Below are positions 40,400 to 49,657 of a DNA stretch of 64,000 nucleotides, piece after piece. The notes under the pieces were generated by a model. It did no database searches. It was not told the DNA's origin and saw nothing but the letters and a program-made list of their open reading frames with translations. Position numbers and translations under genes: made by a program. This stretch comes from Tumebacillus sp. BK434 (GTDB lineage: Bacteria; Bacillota; Bacilli; Tumebacillales; Tumebacillaceae), in assembly GCF_004340785.1 (NCBI RefSeq), contig NZ_SLXS01000002.1, positions 62,001 to 126,000 on the forward strand, given 5' to 3'. The number at the start of each line of letters is the position of its first letter. The first letter of the stretch is position 1.

Positions 40400-41587
40400 A
40401 TGGCAAAAACGGTGATTGTCAGCACGGCCCGCACCCCGGTCGGCAAGTTCGGCGGCGCGCTCGCACCGCTCGTGGCCACCGATCTCGGCGGTCTGGTCAT
40501 CAAGGAAGCGCTTGCCCGCGCCGGTGTGCAGGGCGAGCAGGTCGAGGAAGTGATCATGGGCATGGTGCTGCAAGGCGGCACCGGGCAGGTTCCGTCCCGC
40601 CAGGCGGCGATCAAAGCCGGCCTGTCCTGGGAAGTCCCGACCCAGACGATCAACAAAGTCTGCGCTTCCGGCATGCGCGCCGTGACGCTCGGCGACCAGA
40701 TCATCCGCGCCGGTGACGCTGAAGTGATCGTCGCCGGCGGCATGGAGTCGATGTCGAACGCGCCGTACATTCTGCCGGGCGCCCGGAACGGACTGCGCAT
40801 GGGCGACGGCAAAGTTGTCGACCTGATGCAGTATGACGGCTTGCGCTGCGCGTTCCACGACGTGCCGATGGCGGTGCACGGCTCCGATGTGGCAGCCGAG
40901 TACGAGATCTCCCGGGAAGCGCAAGACGCTTGGGCGCTGCGCTCCCAGCAACGCGCGGCAGCAGCTGTCGAAAGCGGCAAGTATGACGCGGAGATCGTGC
41001 CGGTCGAAGTGCCGGGCAAGAAAGGCGCGGTCACCGTCGTCGACAAGGACGAAGCGATCCGCCCGTCCACGACGCTGGAAGGCCTGGCTGCGCTGAAGCC
41101 GGTCTTCAAAAAAGACGGTTCGATCACCGCAGGCAACGCGCCGGGCATCAATGACGGCGCGGCGGCGATGGTGCTGATGTCGGAGGAGAAGGCGGCAGCG
41201 CAAGGCATCGCACCGCTGGCGACGATCCTCGGCCACGCCCAAGTCGGCCAAGACGCACCGTATATCGCCACAACTCCGGGCTTGGCGATTCAAAAGCTCC
41301 TTGATAAGACAGGATATAAAGTGGAAGACATCGACCTCTTCGAAGTGAACGAAGCGTTTTCTGCCGTCATCCTCACCTCCGGCCAGATCGTCGGCTGGGA
41401 CGAAGAGAAAGTCAATGTCAACGGCGGCGCAGTGGCGCTCGGTCATCCGATCGGGGCTTCCGGCGCCCGCATCATCGGTGCGCTGATCCACGAACTCCGC
41501 CGTCGCGGCGGCGGTTTGGGTGTGGCGGCGATCTGCTCGGGCGCCGCCCAAGGCGACGCGATCTTGCTGCGCGTGCACGGCGAGTAG
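40400..41587 (+). CDS. Acetyl-CoA C-acetyltransferase (thiolase)
   Basis: A 395-residue degradative or biosynthetic thiolase that joins two acetyl-CoA or cleaves acetoacetyl-CoA. Catalytic Cys88 is in [11 protein letters not shown], and the C-terminal [11 protein letters not shown] and [12 protein letters not shown] blocks hold the catalytic His and Cys. The start is ATG 40400, with AAAGGAG nine bases upstream, rather than the ATG three codons earlier that abuts the ribosome site. It is first in an operon with HBD, crotonase and two acyl-CoA dehydrogenases, which together interconvert acetyl-CoA and butyryl-CoA. Confidence 0.94.
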   Translation: MAKTVIVSTARTPVGKFGGALAPLVATDLGGLVIKEALARAGVQGEQVEEVIMGMVLQGGTGQVPSRQAAIKAGLSWEVPTQTINKVCASGMRAVTLGDQIIRAGDAEVIVAGGMESMSNAPYILPGARNGLRMGDGKVVDLMQYDGLRCAFHDVPMAVHGSDVAAEYEISREAQDAWALRSQQRAAAAVESGKYDAEIVPVEVPGKKGAVTVVDKDEAIRPSTTLEGLAALKPVFKKDGSITAGNAPGINDGAAAMVLMSEEKAAAQGIAPLATILGHAQVGQDAPYIATTPGLAIQKLLDKTGYKVEDIDLFEVNEAFSAVILTSGQIVGWDEEKVNVNGGAVALGHPIGASGARIIGALIHELRRRGGGLGVAAICSGAAQGDAILLRVHGE

Positions 41588-41615
41588 TCCAAGTACACTT
41601 TTTCCGACAAATATT

Positions 41616-41648
41616 GCCCGGGGAATGGACGTATGAGATTCCCCGGGC
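41616..41648 (+). other. Strong intercistronic stem-loop between thiolase and HBD genes
   Basis: GCCCGGGGAAT (41616-41626) pairs perfectly with ATTCCCCGGGC (41638-41648) over 11 bp with an 11-base loop. There is no U tract after it, so it is more likely an mRNA processing or stabilising element than a terminator. Confidence 0.65.
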
Positions 41649-41678
41649 GACTACATACCAACTGGAGGGACATACATA

Positions 41679-42530
41679 ATGGAAATCCGCAAAGTTCTCG
41701 TCATCGGCGCCGGCCAAATGGGCGCCGGGATCGCACAAGTTGCCGCACAAGCCGGGCTGGAAGTCGTCCTGAACGACCTGAAGCCGGAGTTTTTGGAGCG
41801 CGGCATGGGCACGATCACGAAAAACCTCTCCCGCGACGTAGAAAAGGGCCGCAAGACTGAAGAGGAAAAAGCGGCGATCCTCGCCCGCCTCCACCCGACG
41901 ACCAACATGGGCGACGCGCACGACGCACAGCTGGCGATCGAAGCGGCGACCGAAAACATGGAGATCAAGAAAAACATCTTCCGCCAAATGGACGAAGTGC
42001 TGCAGGAAGGCGCGATCCTTGCGACCAACACTTCTTCGCTCCCGATCACCGAGATCGCAGCGGTAACTTCCCGTCCGGAGCTGGTCATCGGCATGCACTT
42101 CATGAATCCGGTGCCGGTGATGAAGCTCGTCGAGATCATCCGGGGCTTAGCGACGACCGATGAAGTGTACAAAACGATCGAAGTGCTGTCCAAGCAGATG
42201 GGCAAAGTGCCGGTCGAAGTCAACGACTTCCCGGGCTTCGTCTCCAACCGCGTGCTGATGCCGATGATCAACGAAGCGATCTACTGCGTCTTCGAAGGCG
42301 TGGCGACGCCGGAAGCGGTCGACGAAGTGATGAAGCTGGGCATGAACCATCCGATGGGCCCGCTGACTTTGGCCGACTTTATCGGCCTCGATACCTGCCT
42401 CGCGATCATGGAAGTGCTGTACGAAGGATTTGGCGATTCCAAATACCGTCCGTGCCCGCTCTTGCGCAAATACGTCAAAGCCGGCTGGCTCGGCAAGAAG
42501 ACCGGCCGCGGCTTCTACACCTATTCCTAA
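41679..42530 (+). CDS. 3-hydroxybutyryl-CoA dehydrogenase
   Basis: A 283-residue NAD-dependent enzyme converting acetoacetyl-CoA and 3-hydroxybutyryl-CoA. The Rossmann loop [13 protein letters not shown] is at about 9-21. [13 protein letters not shown] and the [15 protein letters not shown] block with the catalytic His follow, then [18 protein letters not shown] and [16 protein letters not shown] at the C-terminal dimerisation domain. Length is typical of MmgB/Hbd. ATG 41679 follows GGAGGGAC. Next gene is 26 bases downstream. Confidence 0.95.
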   Translation: MEIRKVLVIGAGQMGAGIAQVAAQAGLEVVLNDLKPEFLERGMGTITKNLSRDVEKGRKTEEEKAAILARLHPTTNMGDAHDAQLAIEAATENMEIKKNIFRQMDEVLQEGAILATNTSSLPITEIAAVTSRPELVIGMHFMNPVPVMKLVEIIRGLATTDEVYKTIEVLSKQMGKVPVEVNDFPGFVSNRVLMPMINEAIYCVFEGVATPEAVDEVMKLGMNHPMGPLTLADFIGLDTCLAIMEVLYEGFGDSKYRPCPLLRKYVKAGWLGKKTGRGFYTYS

Positions 42531-42556
42531 TACCAGAGCACGGGAGGACATAACGA

Positions 42557-43339
42557 ATGGACTTTCAAAACCTGTTGTTTGAAGTAAAGGAAGGCGTCGG
42601 CATCATCACGCTGAACCGCCCGAAAGCATTGAACGCGCTGAACTCGGAACTGTTAAACGAGATGGGCGCGCTGCTCGATGACATCGCAGCAAATGACGAG
42701 ATCAAAGTTGTCGTCATCACCGGCGGCGGCGAAAAGGCGTTTGCAGCGGGTGCTGACATCGCGGAAATGCAGTCTCTGACCGCGATCGAAGGCCGCGCGT
42801 TTTCGGCGAACGGCATGAAGCACATCTCCAAGCTGGAGAGAATTCCGCAACCGACGATCGCAGCGGTGAACGGCTTTGCGCTCGGCGGCGGCTGTGAAGT
42901 GGTCATGGCCTGCGACATCCGCATCGCTTCGACCAAGGCGAAATTCGGCCAGCCGGAAGTCAACCTCGGCGTCACGCCGGGCTTTGGCGGCACGCAGCGT
43001 CTGCCCCGTCTGGTCGGACCTGCGATCGCCAAGGAGCTCCTGTTCACCGGCGATGTGATCGGGGCGGAACGCGCCTACCAGATCGGGCTCGTCAACCACG
43101 TGGTCGAGCCGGAAGAACTGATGAACAAAGCGCTGGAGATGGCGCAGAAGATCGCGTCGAAAGGCCAGTTGGCGGTGCGCATGTCCAAGCAAGGCGTCAA
43201 CGAAGGCATGAACATGGACCTCACGCGCGGTCTGCAATACGAGACGGAGCTGTTCGGCCTCTCCTTCTCGACGGAAGATCAAAAAGAAGGCATGGCCGCT
43301 TTCCTGGCGAAGCGCCCGGCCGAATTTATAGGCCGTTAA
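42557..43339 (+). CDS. Enoyl-CoA hydratase (crotonase)
   Basis: A 260-residue crotonase-fold enzyme. Oxyanion-hole segments AFAAGADIAEM (about 62-72) and NGFALGGGCEVVMACDIRIAS (about 104-124) are present. The catalytic glutamates are in GGGCEVV and in QPEVNLGVTPGFGGTQRLPR. It hydrates crotonyl-CoA to 3-hydroxybutyryl-CoA in this operon. Start ATG 42557 follows GGGAGGAC. It is 26 bases behind HBD and 17 bases before the first acyl-CoA dehydrogenase. Confidence 0.94.
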   Translation: MDFQNLLFEVKEGVGIITLNRPKALNALNSELLNEMGALLDDIAANDEIKVVVITGGGEKAFAAGADIAEMQSLTAIEGRAFSANGMKHISKLERIPQPTIAAVNGFALGGGCEVVMACDIRIASTKAKFGQPEVNLGVTPGFGGTQRLPRLVGPAIAKELLFTGDVIGAERAYQIGLVNHVVEPEELMNKALEMAQKIASKGQLAVRMSKQGVNEGMNMDLTRGLQYETELFGLSFSTEDQKEGMAAFLAKRPAEFIGR

Positions 43340-43356
43340 TCGAGGGGGTCTGCAAG

Positions 43357-44502
43357 ATGGATTTCAATCTGACGAAAGACCAGCGCGACCTGCAGCAGAT
43401 GGTGCGCGACTTTGCGGAACATGAGATCGCGCCGCTGGCGGCGGAGATCGACGCGAGCGACGAGTTTCCCCGCGAACTGATCCGCAAGATGGGCGAACTG
43501 GGTCTCATGGGCATTCCGGTTCCGGAAGAGTATGACGGGGTCGGAGCGGACTTCCTGTCCTACATGCTGGCGATTGAAGAGATCTCGTATGCGTCTGCGT
43601 CGGTCGGGGTCATTCTCGCGGTACATACGTCGGTCGGCACGATGCCGATTTTGAATTTCGGTTCGGAAGAGCAGAAGCAGAAATACGTGCCGCGTCTGGC
43701 GGTGGGCGAGCTGATCGGCGCGTTTGGCCTGACGGAGCCGGGCGCCGGTTCGGACGCATCGGGCATCCGCACGCGCGCGGTGAAGCAAGGCGATACCTAC
43801 GTGCTGAACGGCTCGAAGATCTTCATCACCAACGGCGAAGTGGCCGATATCTTCATCGTCTTTGCTGTCACCGATCCGGAGGCGGGCGCGAAAGGCGTAT
43901 CGGCGTTTATCGTCGAGCGCGGGACACCGGGCTTCTCCATCGGCAAGAAAGAGCACAAGATGGGCATGAACGGGTCGGGCACGGTCGAGCTGATCTTTGA
44001 CAACGCGCAAGTTCCGGTCGGGCAGCTGCTCGGCGCGGAAGGCCAGGGCTTTACCGTGGCGATGAGCAACCTCGACGGCGGCCGGATCGGCATCGGCGCC
44101 CAGGCGCTGGGGATCGCCCGGGCCGCTTTTGACGCGGCGCGTGCCTACGTGCAGCAGCGCGAGCAATTCGGCCGTCCGATCGCCGATTTCCAAGCGGTGC
44201 AGTTTATGCTTGCCGACATGGCGACGAAGATCGAAGCGTCCCGCCTGCTGATCTACAACGCGGCCACGCTGCGCCAGGCGAAGCTGCCTGTCTCCAAGCA
44301 GGCCTCGATGGCGAAGTACTATGCCACCGATACGGCGATGGCGGTGGCGACCGATGCGGTGCAGCTGTTCGGCGGCTACGGCTATTCGAAAGAGTACCCG
44401 GTGGAGCGCTACATGCGCGATGCGAAAGTCACCCAAATCTACGAAGGCACCAACCAGATTCAGCGTCTTGTCGTGGCGAAGAACCTGATGAAGGGCCTGT
44501 AG
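43357..44502 (+). CDS. Acyl-CoA dehydrogenase 1 (butyryl-CoA type)
   Basis: A 381-residue FAD enzyme that interconverts short-chain acyl-CoA and enoyl-CoA. FAD-binding signatures are [13 protein letters not shown] (about 126-138) and the second signature [20 protein letters not shown] near the C-terminus. The catalytic glutamate of this family is in [19 protein letters not shown] and [12 protein letters not shown] are typical short-chain features. Start ATG 43357 follows GAGGGGG. It is 28 bases ahead of a second, paralogous dehydrogenase. Confidence 0.94.
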   Translation: MDFNLTKDQRDLQQMVRDFAEHEIAPLAAEIDASDEFPRELIRKMGELGLMGIPVPEEYDGVGADFLSYMLAIEEISYASASVGVILAVHTSVGTMPILNFGSEEQKQKYVPRLAVGELIGAFGLTEPGAGSDASGIRTRAVKQGDTYVLNGSKIFITNGEVADIFIVFAVTDPEAGAKGVSAFIVERGTPGFSIGKKEHKMGMNGSGTVELIFDNAQVPVGQLLGAEGQGFTVAMSNLDGGRIGIGAQALGIARAAFDAARAYVQQREQFGRPIADFQAVQFMLADMATKIEASRLLIYNAATLRQAKLPVSKQASMAKYYATDTAMAVATDAVQLFGGYGYSKEYPVERYMRDAKVTQIYEGTNQIQRLVVAKNLMKGL

Positions 44503-44530
44503 GAACCGAAGGAAAGAGAGGAAGCAGACG

Positions 44531-45679
44531 ATGAACTTTCAACTGACGCAAGATCAACAGGATATTCGCAAGCTGGTGCGCGATTTCGCGCTGAACGAGG
44601 TGGCGCCGGGCGCGATGGAGCGCGACGAGAAGGAAGAGTTCTCCCGTGAGATTTTTGACAAGATGGCCGAGATCGGGCTGTGCGGCATTCCGTGGCCGGA
44701 AGAGTACGGCGGCGCAGGCATGGACTATGTGTCCTACGTGATCGCTGTCGAAGAGCTGTCCCGCATCGACGCATCGGTCGGTGTTACCCTGTCGGTGCAG
44801 ACCTCGCTGGCCGGCTGGCCGATCTATAAGTTCGGCAACGAAGAGCAGAAGCAGAAGTACCTGCGCCGTCTGGCGGAAGGCACTTCGATCGGCGCATACG
44901 GCCTGACCGAGCCGGGTTCCGGCACCGACGCCGGCGGCATGCGCACGACAGCTGTGGAAAAAGACGATCACTGGGTGCTGAACGGCTCCAAGATCTTCAT
45001 CACCAACGGCGGCGTGGCAGACATCTACGTGGTGTTCGCTGTGTCCGATCTGGAGAAGCGCACCCGCGGCGGCATCACTGCGTTCATCGTCGAAGCGGAC
45101 TTCCCGGGCTTCTCCGTCGGCAAGCATGAGAAGAAGCTGGGCATTCGCTCCTCGACGACGACCGAGATCATCTTCGACAACTGCATCGTGCCGAAGGAAA
45201 ACATGCTCGGCGAACTGGGCGATGGCTTCAAGATCGCGATGATGACCCTCGACGGCGGCCGCAACGGCATCGCGGCACAGGCGCTGGGCATCGCGCAAGG
45301 CGCGCTCGACCTGGCGACCGACTACGCGAAGCAGCGCGAACAGTTCGGCCAGTCGATCTCCAACTTCCAGGCGATCCAGTTCAAGCTCGCCGACATGGCG
45401 ACCGAGATCGAAGCGGCGCGCCTGTTGACCTACCAGGCAGCATGGCTGGAGTCGGAAGGCCTGCCGTACGGCAAGCAGTCGGCGATGTCGAAAGTGTTCG
45501 CTTCCGACGTGGCGATGAAAGTCGCAGTCGAAGCGGTGCAGATCTTTGGCGGCTACGGCTTCACCCGCGAGTATCCGGTGGAGCGCTTCCTGCGCGACGC
45601 GAAGATCACCCAGATCTACGAAGGCACCAACGAAGTCCAGCGCATGGTCATCGCGCGTCACCTCCTGAAGGAGAAGTAA
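44531..45679 (+). CDS. Acyl-CoA dehydrogenase 2
   Basis: A 382-residue paralogue of the preceding gene (same fold and motifs: [51 protein letters not shown]). Differences in the substrate-binding loop suggest a different chain length or a branched substrate such as isobutyryl- or 2-methylbutyryl-CoA; that is an inference supported by the following meaB gene. Start ATG 44531 follows AGAGAGGAAG. It ends one base before meaB. Confidence 0.93.
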   Translation: MNFQLTQDQQDIRKLVRDFALNEVAPGAMERDEKEEFSREIFDKMAEIGLCGIPWPEEYGGAGMDYVSYVIAVEELSRIDASVGVTLSVQTSLAGWPIYKFGNEEQKQKYLRRLAEGTSIGAYGLTEPGSGTDAGGMRTTAVEKDDHWVLNGSKIFITNGGVADIYVVFAVSDLEKRTRGGITAFIVEADFPGFSVGKHEKKLGIRSSTTTEIIFDNCIVPKENMLGELGDGFKIAMMTLDGGRNGIAAQALGIAQGALDLATDYAKQREQFGQSISNFQAIQFKLADMATEIEAARLLTYQAAWLESEGLPYGKQSAMSKVFASDVAMKVAVEAVQIFGGYGFTREYPVERFLRDAKITQIYEGTNEVQRMVIARHLLKEK

Positions 45680-45680
45680 G

Positions 45681-46622
45681 ATGCACGAGCTGGTTCAGCG
45701 GATTTTGAGCGGTGACAAGCGCGCCGCGGCCCGTGCGATCACGCACATCGAGAACGATGCGCCGCAAAAGCACGACATCCTGCGCGACCTGCACCCGCAC
45801 ACGGGCAGAGCCTACCTCGTCGGCCTTACCGGGTCGCCGGGAGCGGGCAAAAGCTCGCTGACCGACCGCATCATCACCTACCTGCGCAAGGAGCTGGGGA
45901 TGAGAGTCGGCGTGATCGCCGTCGATCCGACCTCGCCGTTCACCGGCGGGGCGATCCTCGGCGACCGGGTGCGCATGGGCGCACACGCCCTCGACCCGGA
46001 CGTGTTCATCCGCTCGATGGGCACGCGCGGGTCGCTCGGCGGCTTGGCGCGCACGACGCAGGAGGCGCTGCGCGTGCTCGATGCGTGGGGCTGTGAGGTG
46101 ATCCTGATCGAAACGGTGGGCGTCGGGCAGTCGGAGCTCGACATCATGAATGTGGCCGATTCGACCGTCGTGGTGCTCAACCCGTCGGCCGGCGACCACA
46201 TCCAGACGATGAAGGCGGGAATCATGGAGATCGCCGATCTGTTTGTGATCAACAAAGCCGACCTGCCGGGCACCGACAAGACCGACCGCGAAGTCAGCAA
46301 CATGCTCGACCTGATGGGCCACGTCCCGTGGCGCCCGCCCGTCACCCGCACCATCTCCCGCGACAACAAAGGCATCCCCGAGTTCTGGTCCAAAGTGCAG
46401 GAGCACGAATCGTACCTGCGCTCCTCCGGCGTCTGGGAGCAGCGCCGCCACAAGCGCCGCCAGGATGAGGTCGTGGCGATCATCGAAGGCCAGATGACCC
46501 GCCGCCTGAAAGAGCTCATGCACGGCGATGCCGCCTGGAGCAGCAAGATCGCCCAGGTGGAACAAGGGGCGGTCGATCCTTACACGATCGCCGATGAGAT
46601 GATCGGAAAACTGCTCAAGTAA
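45681..46622 (+). CDS. meaB: MeaB-type GTPase chaperone of a B12-dependent acyl-CoA mutase
   Basis: A 313-residue G3E-family GTPase. Walker A GSPGAGKSSL is at about 53-62, then VIAVDPTSPFTGGAILGDRVRM with switch residues, the DXXG-equivalent ETVGVGQSE, and NKAD (about 193-196) for guanine. MeaB protects and reactivates adenosylcobalamin mutases such as methylmalonyl-CoA mutase or IcmF. None of those is in the window. Its position directly behind an acyl-CoA dehydrogenase is common in Bacillales beta-oxidation operons. Start ATG 45681; the ribosome site GGAG is inside the end of the previous gene. Confidence 0.93.
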   Translation: MHELVQRILSGDKRAAARAITHIENDAPQKHDILRDLHPHTGRAYLVGLTGSPGAGKSSLTDRIITYLRKELGMRVGVIAVDPTSPFTGGAILGDRVRMGAHALDPDVFIRSMGTRGSLGGLARTTQEALRVLDAWGCEVILIETVGVGQSELDIMNVADSTVVVLNPSAGDHIQTMKAGIMEIADLFVINKADLPGTDKTDREVSNMLDLMGHVPWRPPVTRTISRDNKGIPEFWSKVQEHESYLRSSGVWEQRRHKRRQDEVVAIIEGQMTRRLKELMHGDAAWSSKIAQVEQGAVDPYTIADEMIGKLLK

Positions 46623-46625
46623 CAG

Positions 46626-46658
46626 AAAGACCCCCGAACGAAGTTCGGGGGTCTTTTT
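46626..46658. terminator. Bidirectional terminator between meaB and cmpA
   Basis: AAAGACCCCCGAAC (46626-46639) pairs perfectly with GTTCGGGGGTCTTT (46643-46656) around GAA, with A and T runs on both sides. It ends the acyl-CoA operon and, on the other strand, the cmpA gene, whose stop codon touches it. Confidence 0.92.
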
Positions 46659-46794
46659 ATTCAGCTTCTTCCGCAGCTTCTTCTTGCCGGAGATTGTGCT
46701 GGTATTTATAAAAAACGCGGTTCAGCATGACGATCGATCGCTTGTCTTTGTCACGAAATGCTCGGGTCAGTTGGTTCCGCAGCCAACTTGGCAT
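46657..46794 (-). CDS. cmpA: Cortex morphogenetic protein CmpA
   Basis: A 45-residue protein beginning MPSWLRNQLTRAFRDKDKRS and continuing with IVMLNRVFYKYQ. It lines up closely with B. subtilis CmpA (MPNWLKKQMQKAFYEKDNYQ then IKLLNQ.WYFYRK), a small regulator that with ClpXP checks coat/cortex assembly during sporulation. The C-terminal end is longer and acidic (EEAAEEAE) than in B. subtilis (37 residues). Start ATG 46794 follows AAGGGGGAGG closely; the ATG one codon earlier is also possible. Single-gene unit; its stop lies in the bidirectional terminator. Confidence 0.85.
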   Translation of the reverse strand: MPSWLRNQLTRAFRDKDKRSIVMLNRVFYKYQHNLRQEEAAEEAE

Positions 46795-46856
46795 CATTCC
46801 TCCCCCTTGTCGCAAGAATTTGCTCTTAGGCTATGCAAGGGGGACGGGAAAGGTGC

Positions 46857-47294
46857 CTATTTGCCTGTGTACTGCTCCAAAATCACGCCGGCGTCGCGCA
46901 GCACCTGCTCGCCGTACGAGTCGGTGTACTTGTCGGCGTACACCACCCGCTTGATCCCGGCTGCGACCAGCAGCTTGGCGCAGTTGACGCAGGGGGCGGC
47001 GGTCACATAGCAGACGGCGCCTTCGGTGCTGACGCCGTGCAAGGCGGCCTGCACGACCGCGTTCTGCTCGGCGTGAATCGTGCGGATGCAGTGGTTCTCC
47101 ACCACCCAGCAGCCGACATCGGTGCAGTGCGGCATGCCGGGCGGGCTGCCATTGTAGCCGGTGGTCAGGATGCGCTTGTCCCGCACCAGCACCGCACCGA
47201 CTTTGCGGCGCGTGCACGTCGCCCGCTGTGCGACCACATCCCGCGCCATCATCATGAAGTATTCGTCCCAAGTCGGGCGATCTGTCGAAGTCAT
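46857..47294 (-). CDS. comEB: dCMP deaminase (ComEB-like)
   Basis: A 145-residue cytidine/deoxycytidylate deaminase. Zinc-binding motifs are HAEQNAVVQA (HAE) and the PCVNCAKLL pair of cysteines. RRKVGAVLVRDKRILTTGYNGSPPGMPHC is the classical dCMP-deaminase N-terminal block with an additional Cys/His site. It converts dCMP to dUMP for dTTP synthesis. Start ATG 47294 follows GGAGGAGGG. It is monocistronic and divergent from the toxin-like gene. Confidence 0.93.
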   Translation of the reverse strand: MTSTDRPTWDEYFMMMARDVVAQRATCTRRKVGAVLVRDKRILTTGYNGSPPGMPHCTDVGCWVVENHCIRTIHAEQNAVVQAALHGVSTEGAVCYVTAAPCVNCAKLLVAAGIKRVVYADKYTDSYGEQVLRDAGVILEQYTGK

Positions 47295-47375
47295 ACATAC
47301 CCTCCTCCGCTTTTCCTCTTCTCATATTCTACCATGCTATAATGAAAATAACGATATTAACGACGGAGGGGACCC

Positions 47376-49355
47376 ATGCGTACACATCGGCCGCAGCAAG
47401 CGCAGCAAATGAAGACGGAATCTTCGAAAAGCGATTTGTCATCCGCCCAGGTCTCGCCGAACCAGATCCTGCAATTGCAAAAGACGGTCGGCAACCGCGC
47501 CGTCCTGTCGATGCTGCAAGCGAAAATGCAGCCGGGCAGCCAGCCTCCGATCCAGCGCACGCTCCGCAAGTGGAACGACATCAAAAAGAAAGGGAACAGC
47601 CTGCAGTGGACGCCGCACAAGACCAAAGCGAACAAGCATGGTATCGTCGACGGGCTGGGAGCTGATGTTCAGAACGGCAAGTCGCTGAAAACGCATGTCA
47701 AGTTCAAGTCGGCTGTCGATGAGATGGGGCAAGGCGTGAAAGCGAATCCGCTCGGCCCGGACCATCTGATGGGCGACACGCCGTCCGGGCGGCCGCAGGA
47801 GATCACCGATGAGTTCAAATACTACGTCGGCGACTCCAACGAGTACATCGCCGGCCACCTGCTGAACCATCACCTTGGCGGGCCGGGCAACGATGTGCGC
47901 AACTTGACGCCGATGCCGCGCGGCTTTAACAGCAAATTCGCCACCGAAGTGGAGAGCGTCGTCAAAACGCTGGTCGACGACCATCATGGCTGGATCTCCT
48001 ATCAGGTGGATGTTGACTATGAGGACGACTCGGTGACGGTGACGCCGCCAAAAACAGGGAAAAAGAAGCCCAAGCCGGAGCAGCATGATTTCCAATACGC
48101 TTCCCATCTGGAAGCGGAATGGTTCCAGCTCGACGAAGACGGACAGGAGGTGCCGGGCACCAAAGGCACGTGGAAAAGCGATATTCCGGCGCCGTCGGCC
48201 ATCGTGAAGGACCGCAAGATCGACCGCTATCCCAATCTCAAGCCAGGAGGCTCGAAGAGCAAGTCGCTGGACGGCAATACGGCCGTCACCAAGGTCGCAT
48301 TTGATGAAGTGGTGCTCGATGCGCCGGAGGTGCTGCGAAAGCAGTGGAAGCTGAAAATCGAGGCGATCGCGCTGGTCAACAAGCTGCAGGAGGAGCAAAG
48401 CGAGCTCGCCGGCCAGGTGATCGAGCAAGTCAATCGGATCACCAAGGCGATCGCATCGGAAGACGAAGAGAAAGCGATGGCATTCATGGACGATCTGCTG
48501 CTCGATCTCGAAGCAGCGATCGGCAGTTATGATCATGAAGAGCTGGACGATTCGATCAGCAAGATCGAAACGAAGCTCTCCACGTTGCACGATACGGTTT
48601 CGCAGTTGGGTGACCATGTCGGTCTGAAAGTGCAGGGCATCCGTGAGATCGCCGAAGGGCTGTCCAAGATCGCCGACGAACACGGCGTCAACGATGCGTT
48701 TGAAGAGGTGGTGATCGAGCTGTCTGAAGACTACGGGTCCAAAGTCGCCTCCTATCGGGAAGCGATCGACCGGGTGTCCTGGCTGTGGCAAGACACGCTC
48801 GAACGCGTGCGATCCTCCGTCTTGAGCGAGATACCGGGCACGCCGCTTGCCCGCTATCAATACGCGGAAGACAATTATCAGGAGTTGGGACTGCATGACG
48901 ATGACCGGCAGCAGATGATGCGCGAGGAGGCGTTTGCCCGCAACGAGATGGTAACGCTGACGCCGACCGGCAAGGCCGGTGTGTTGGCGCAATACCGGGC
49001 GGGCCGCTTTGGCTGGGTGGACGTGGAGTGCTCCGGGCAGGAAGAGAAGCTGCATCAGATGATGCTCCGTATGGACATGATGGACGCAGAAACGATCGAA
49101 ACCTCCCTCGAAGGCTGGACGCGCAAGTATCCGGGAGAAGTGCTGTCCTATTTCGAAAAAGTGGAGCGGGCGCTGCAAGAAGAAGAGTTGTACAACCAGC
49201 AGAAGCTGTTAAAGGGGCCGATACCGGTTACCGAATCGAACCGGAAAAAACGAAAGGCAAGCAGCAGCCTTGACCTCGAAACCGAGAACCAGAACGACAG
49301 TCCCACTACCCAATCGACGAGCGGCGGTTTCAACATCGACATGCTGGACGTATAA
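47376..49355 (+). CDS. Toxin-like protein with eCIS-cargo-type N-terminus and nuclease-like motif
   Basis: A 659-residue protein. Residues 34-47 read LQKTVGNRAVLSML, the short conserved segment found near the start of many cargo proteins of extracellular contractile injection systems and related DUF4157 proteins. It is followed by a disordered part. Residues 159-180 (AGHLLNHHLGGPGNDVRNLTPM) resemble the active-site region of DNA/RNA non-specific endonuclease toxin domains (GH..N..LGG.G...NL.P). A long helical, coiled-coil region (about 325-460) follows, and the C-terminus has a KKRK basic patch. No tail-tube, baseplate or immunity gene is nearby. Start ATG 47376 has GGAGGGG upstream, with TATAAT at 47338-47343. 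Function as an exported nuclease is a hypothesis. Confidence 0.55.
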   Translation: MRTHRPQQAQQMKTESSKSDLSSAQVSPNQILQLQKTVGNRAVLSMLQAKMQPGSQPPIQRTLRKWNDIKKKGNSLQWTPHKTKANKHGIVDGLGADVQNGKSLKTHVKFKSAVDEMGQGVKANPLGPDHLMGDTPSGRPQEITDEFKYYVGDSNEYIAGHLLNHHLGGPGNDVRNLTPMPRGFNSKFATEVESVVKTLVDDHHGWISYQVDVDYEDDSVTVTPPKTGKKKPKPEQHDFQYASHLEAEWFQLDEDGQEVPGTKGTWKSDIPAPSAIVKDRKIDRYPNLKPGGSKSKSLDGNTAVTKVAFDEVVLDAPEVLRKQWKLKIEAIALVNKLQEEQSELAGQVIEQVNRITKAIASEDEEKAMAFMDDLLLDLEAAIGSYDHEELDDSISKIETKLSTLHDTVSQLGDHVGLKVQGIREIAEGLSKIADEHGVNDAFEEVVIELSEDYGSKVASYREAIDRVSWLWQDTLERVRSSVLSEIPGTPLARYQYAEDNYQELGLHDDDRQQMMREEAFARNEMVTLTPTGKAGVLAQYRAGRFGWVDVECSGQEEKLHQMMLRMDMMDAETIETSLEGWTRKYPGEVLSYFEKVERALQEEELYNQQKLLKGPIPVTESNRKKRKASSSLDLETENQNDSPTTQSTSGGFNIDMLDV

Positions 49356-49391
49356 AATGTAACAGTGTATGCCAAACCTCGTGAAAATAGG

Positions 49392-49619
49392 TGTCGAACA
49401 CCCGATTACTTTCCGACAATTCGACGGGGACTTCGACGGCAGAGCACCTTTTGTCTGCGAATGAACGTTCCCTCTTGCAATCCTTTGGAGCTGAAACGGC
49501 GTGGCTTTCCGGCGTTTCGCGAACGTATGTCCGCGATGACTTCCCCCGATAGTTGTCGGAAATTTCCCTGTTTTCGGTGCGGCGTTTTGACAAACATTGC
49601 TGAGCATCCATGCTATCCT
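49392..49619 (+). promoter_or_regulatory. spoIIE promoter region with Spo0A-type boxes and 21-bp spacer
   Basis: This 300-base gap before spoIIE holds no gene. TTGACA (49587-49592) and TATCCT (49614-49619) are 21 bases apart, the unusual spacing known for Spo0A-activated spoIIE/spoIIG promoters. 0A-box-like sequences are TGTCGAA (49392-49398), TTCCGACA (49411-49418), TTCGAC (49420-49425 and 49432-49437) and TGTCGGA (49554-49560). Confidence 0.75.
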
Positions 49620-49657
49620 GAGACCATTCAAATCACGAGACGGGATGGTGGACAAGC

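Noticed and set aside
46684-47010. Plus-strand frame overlapping cmpA and comEB
   Set aside because: It is antisense to two genes with clear family motifs and has no ribosome site of its own.
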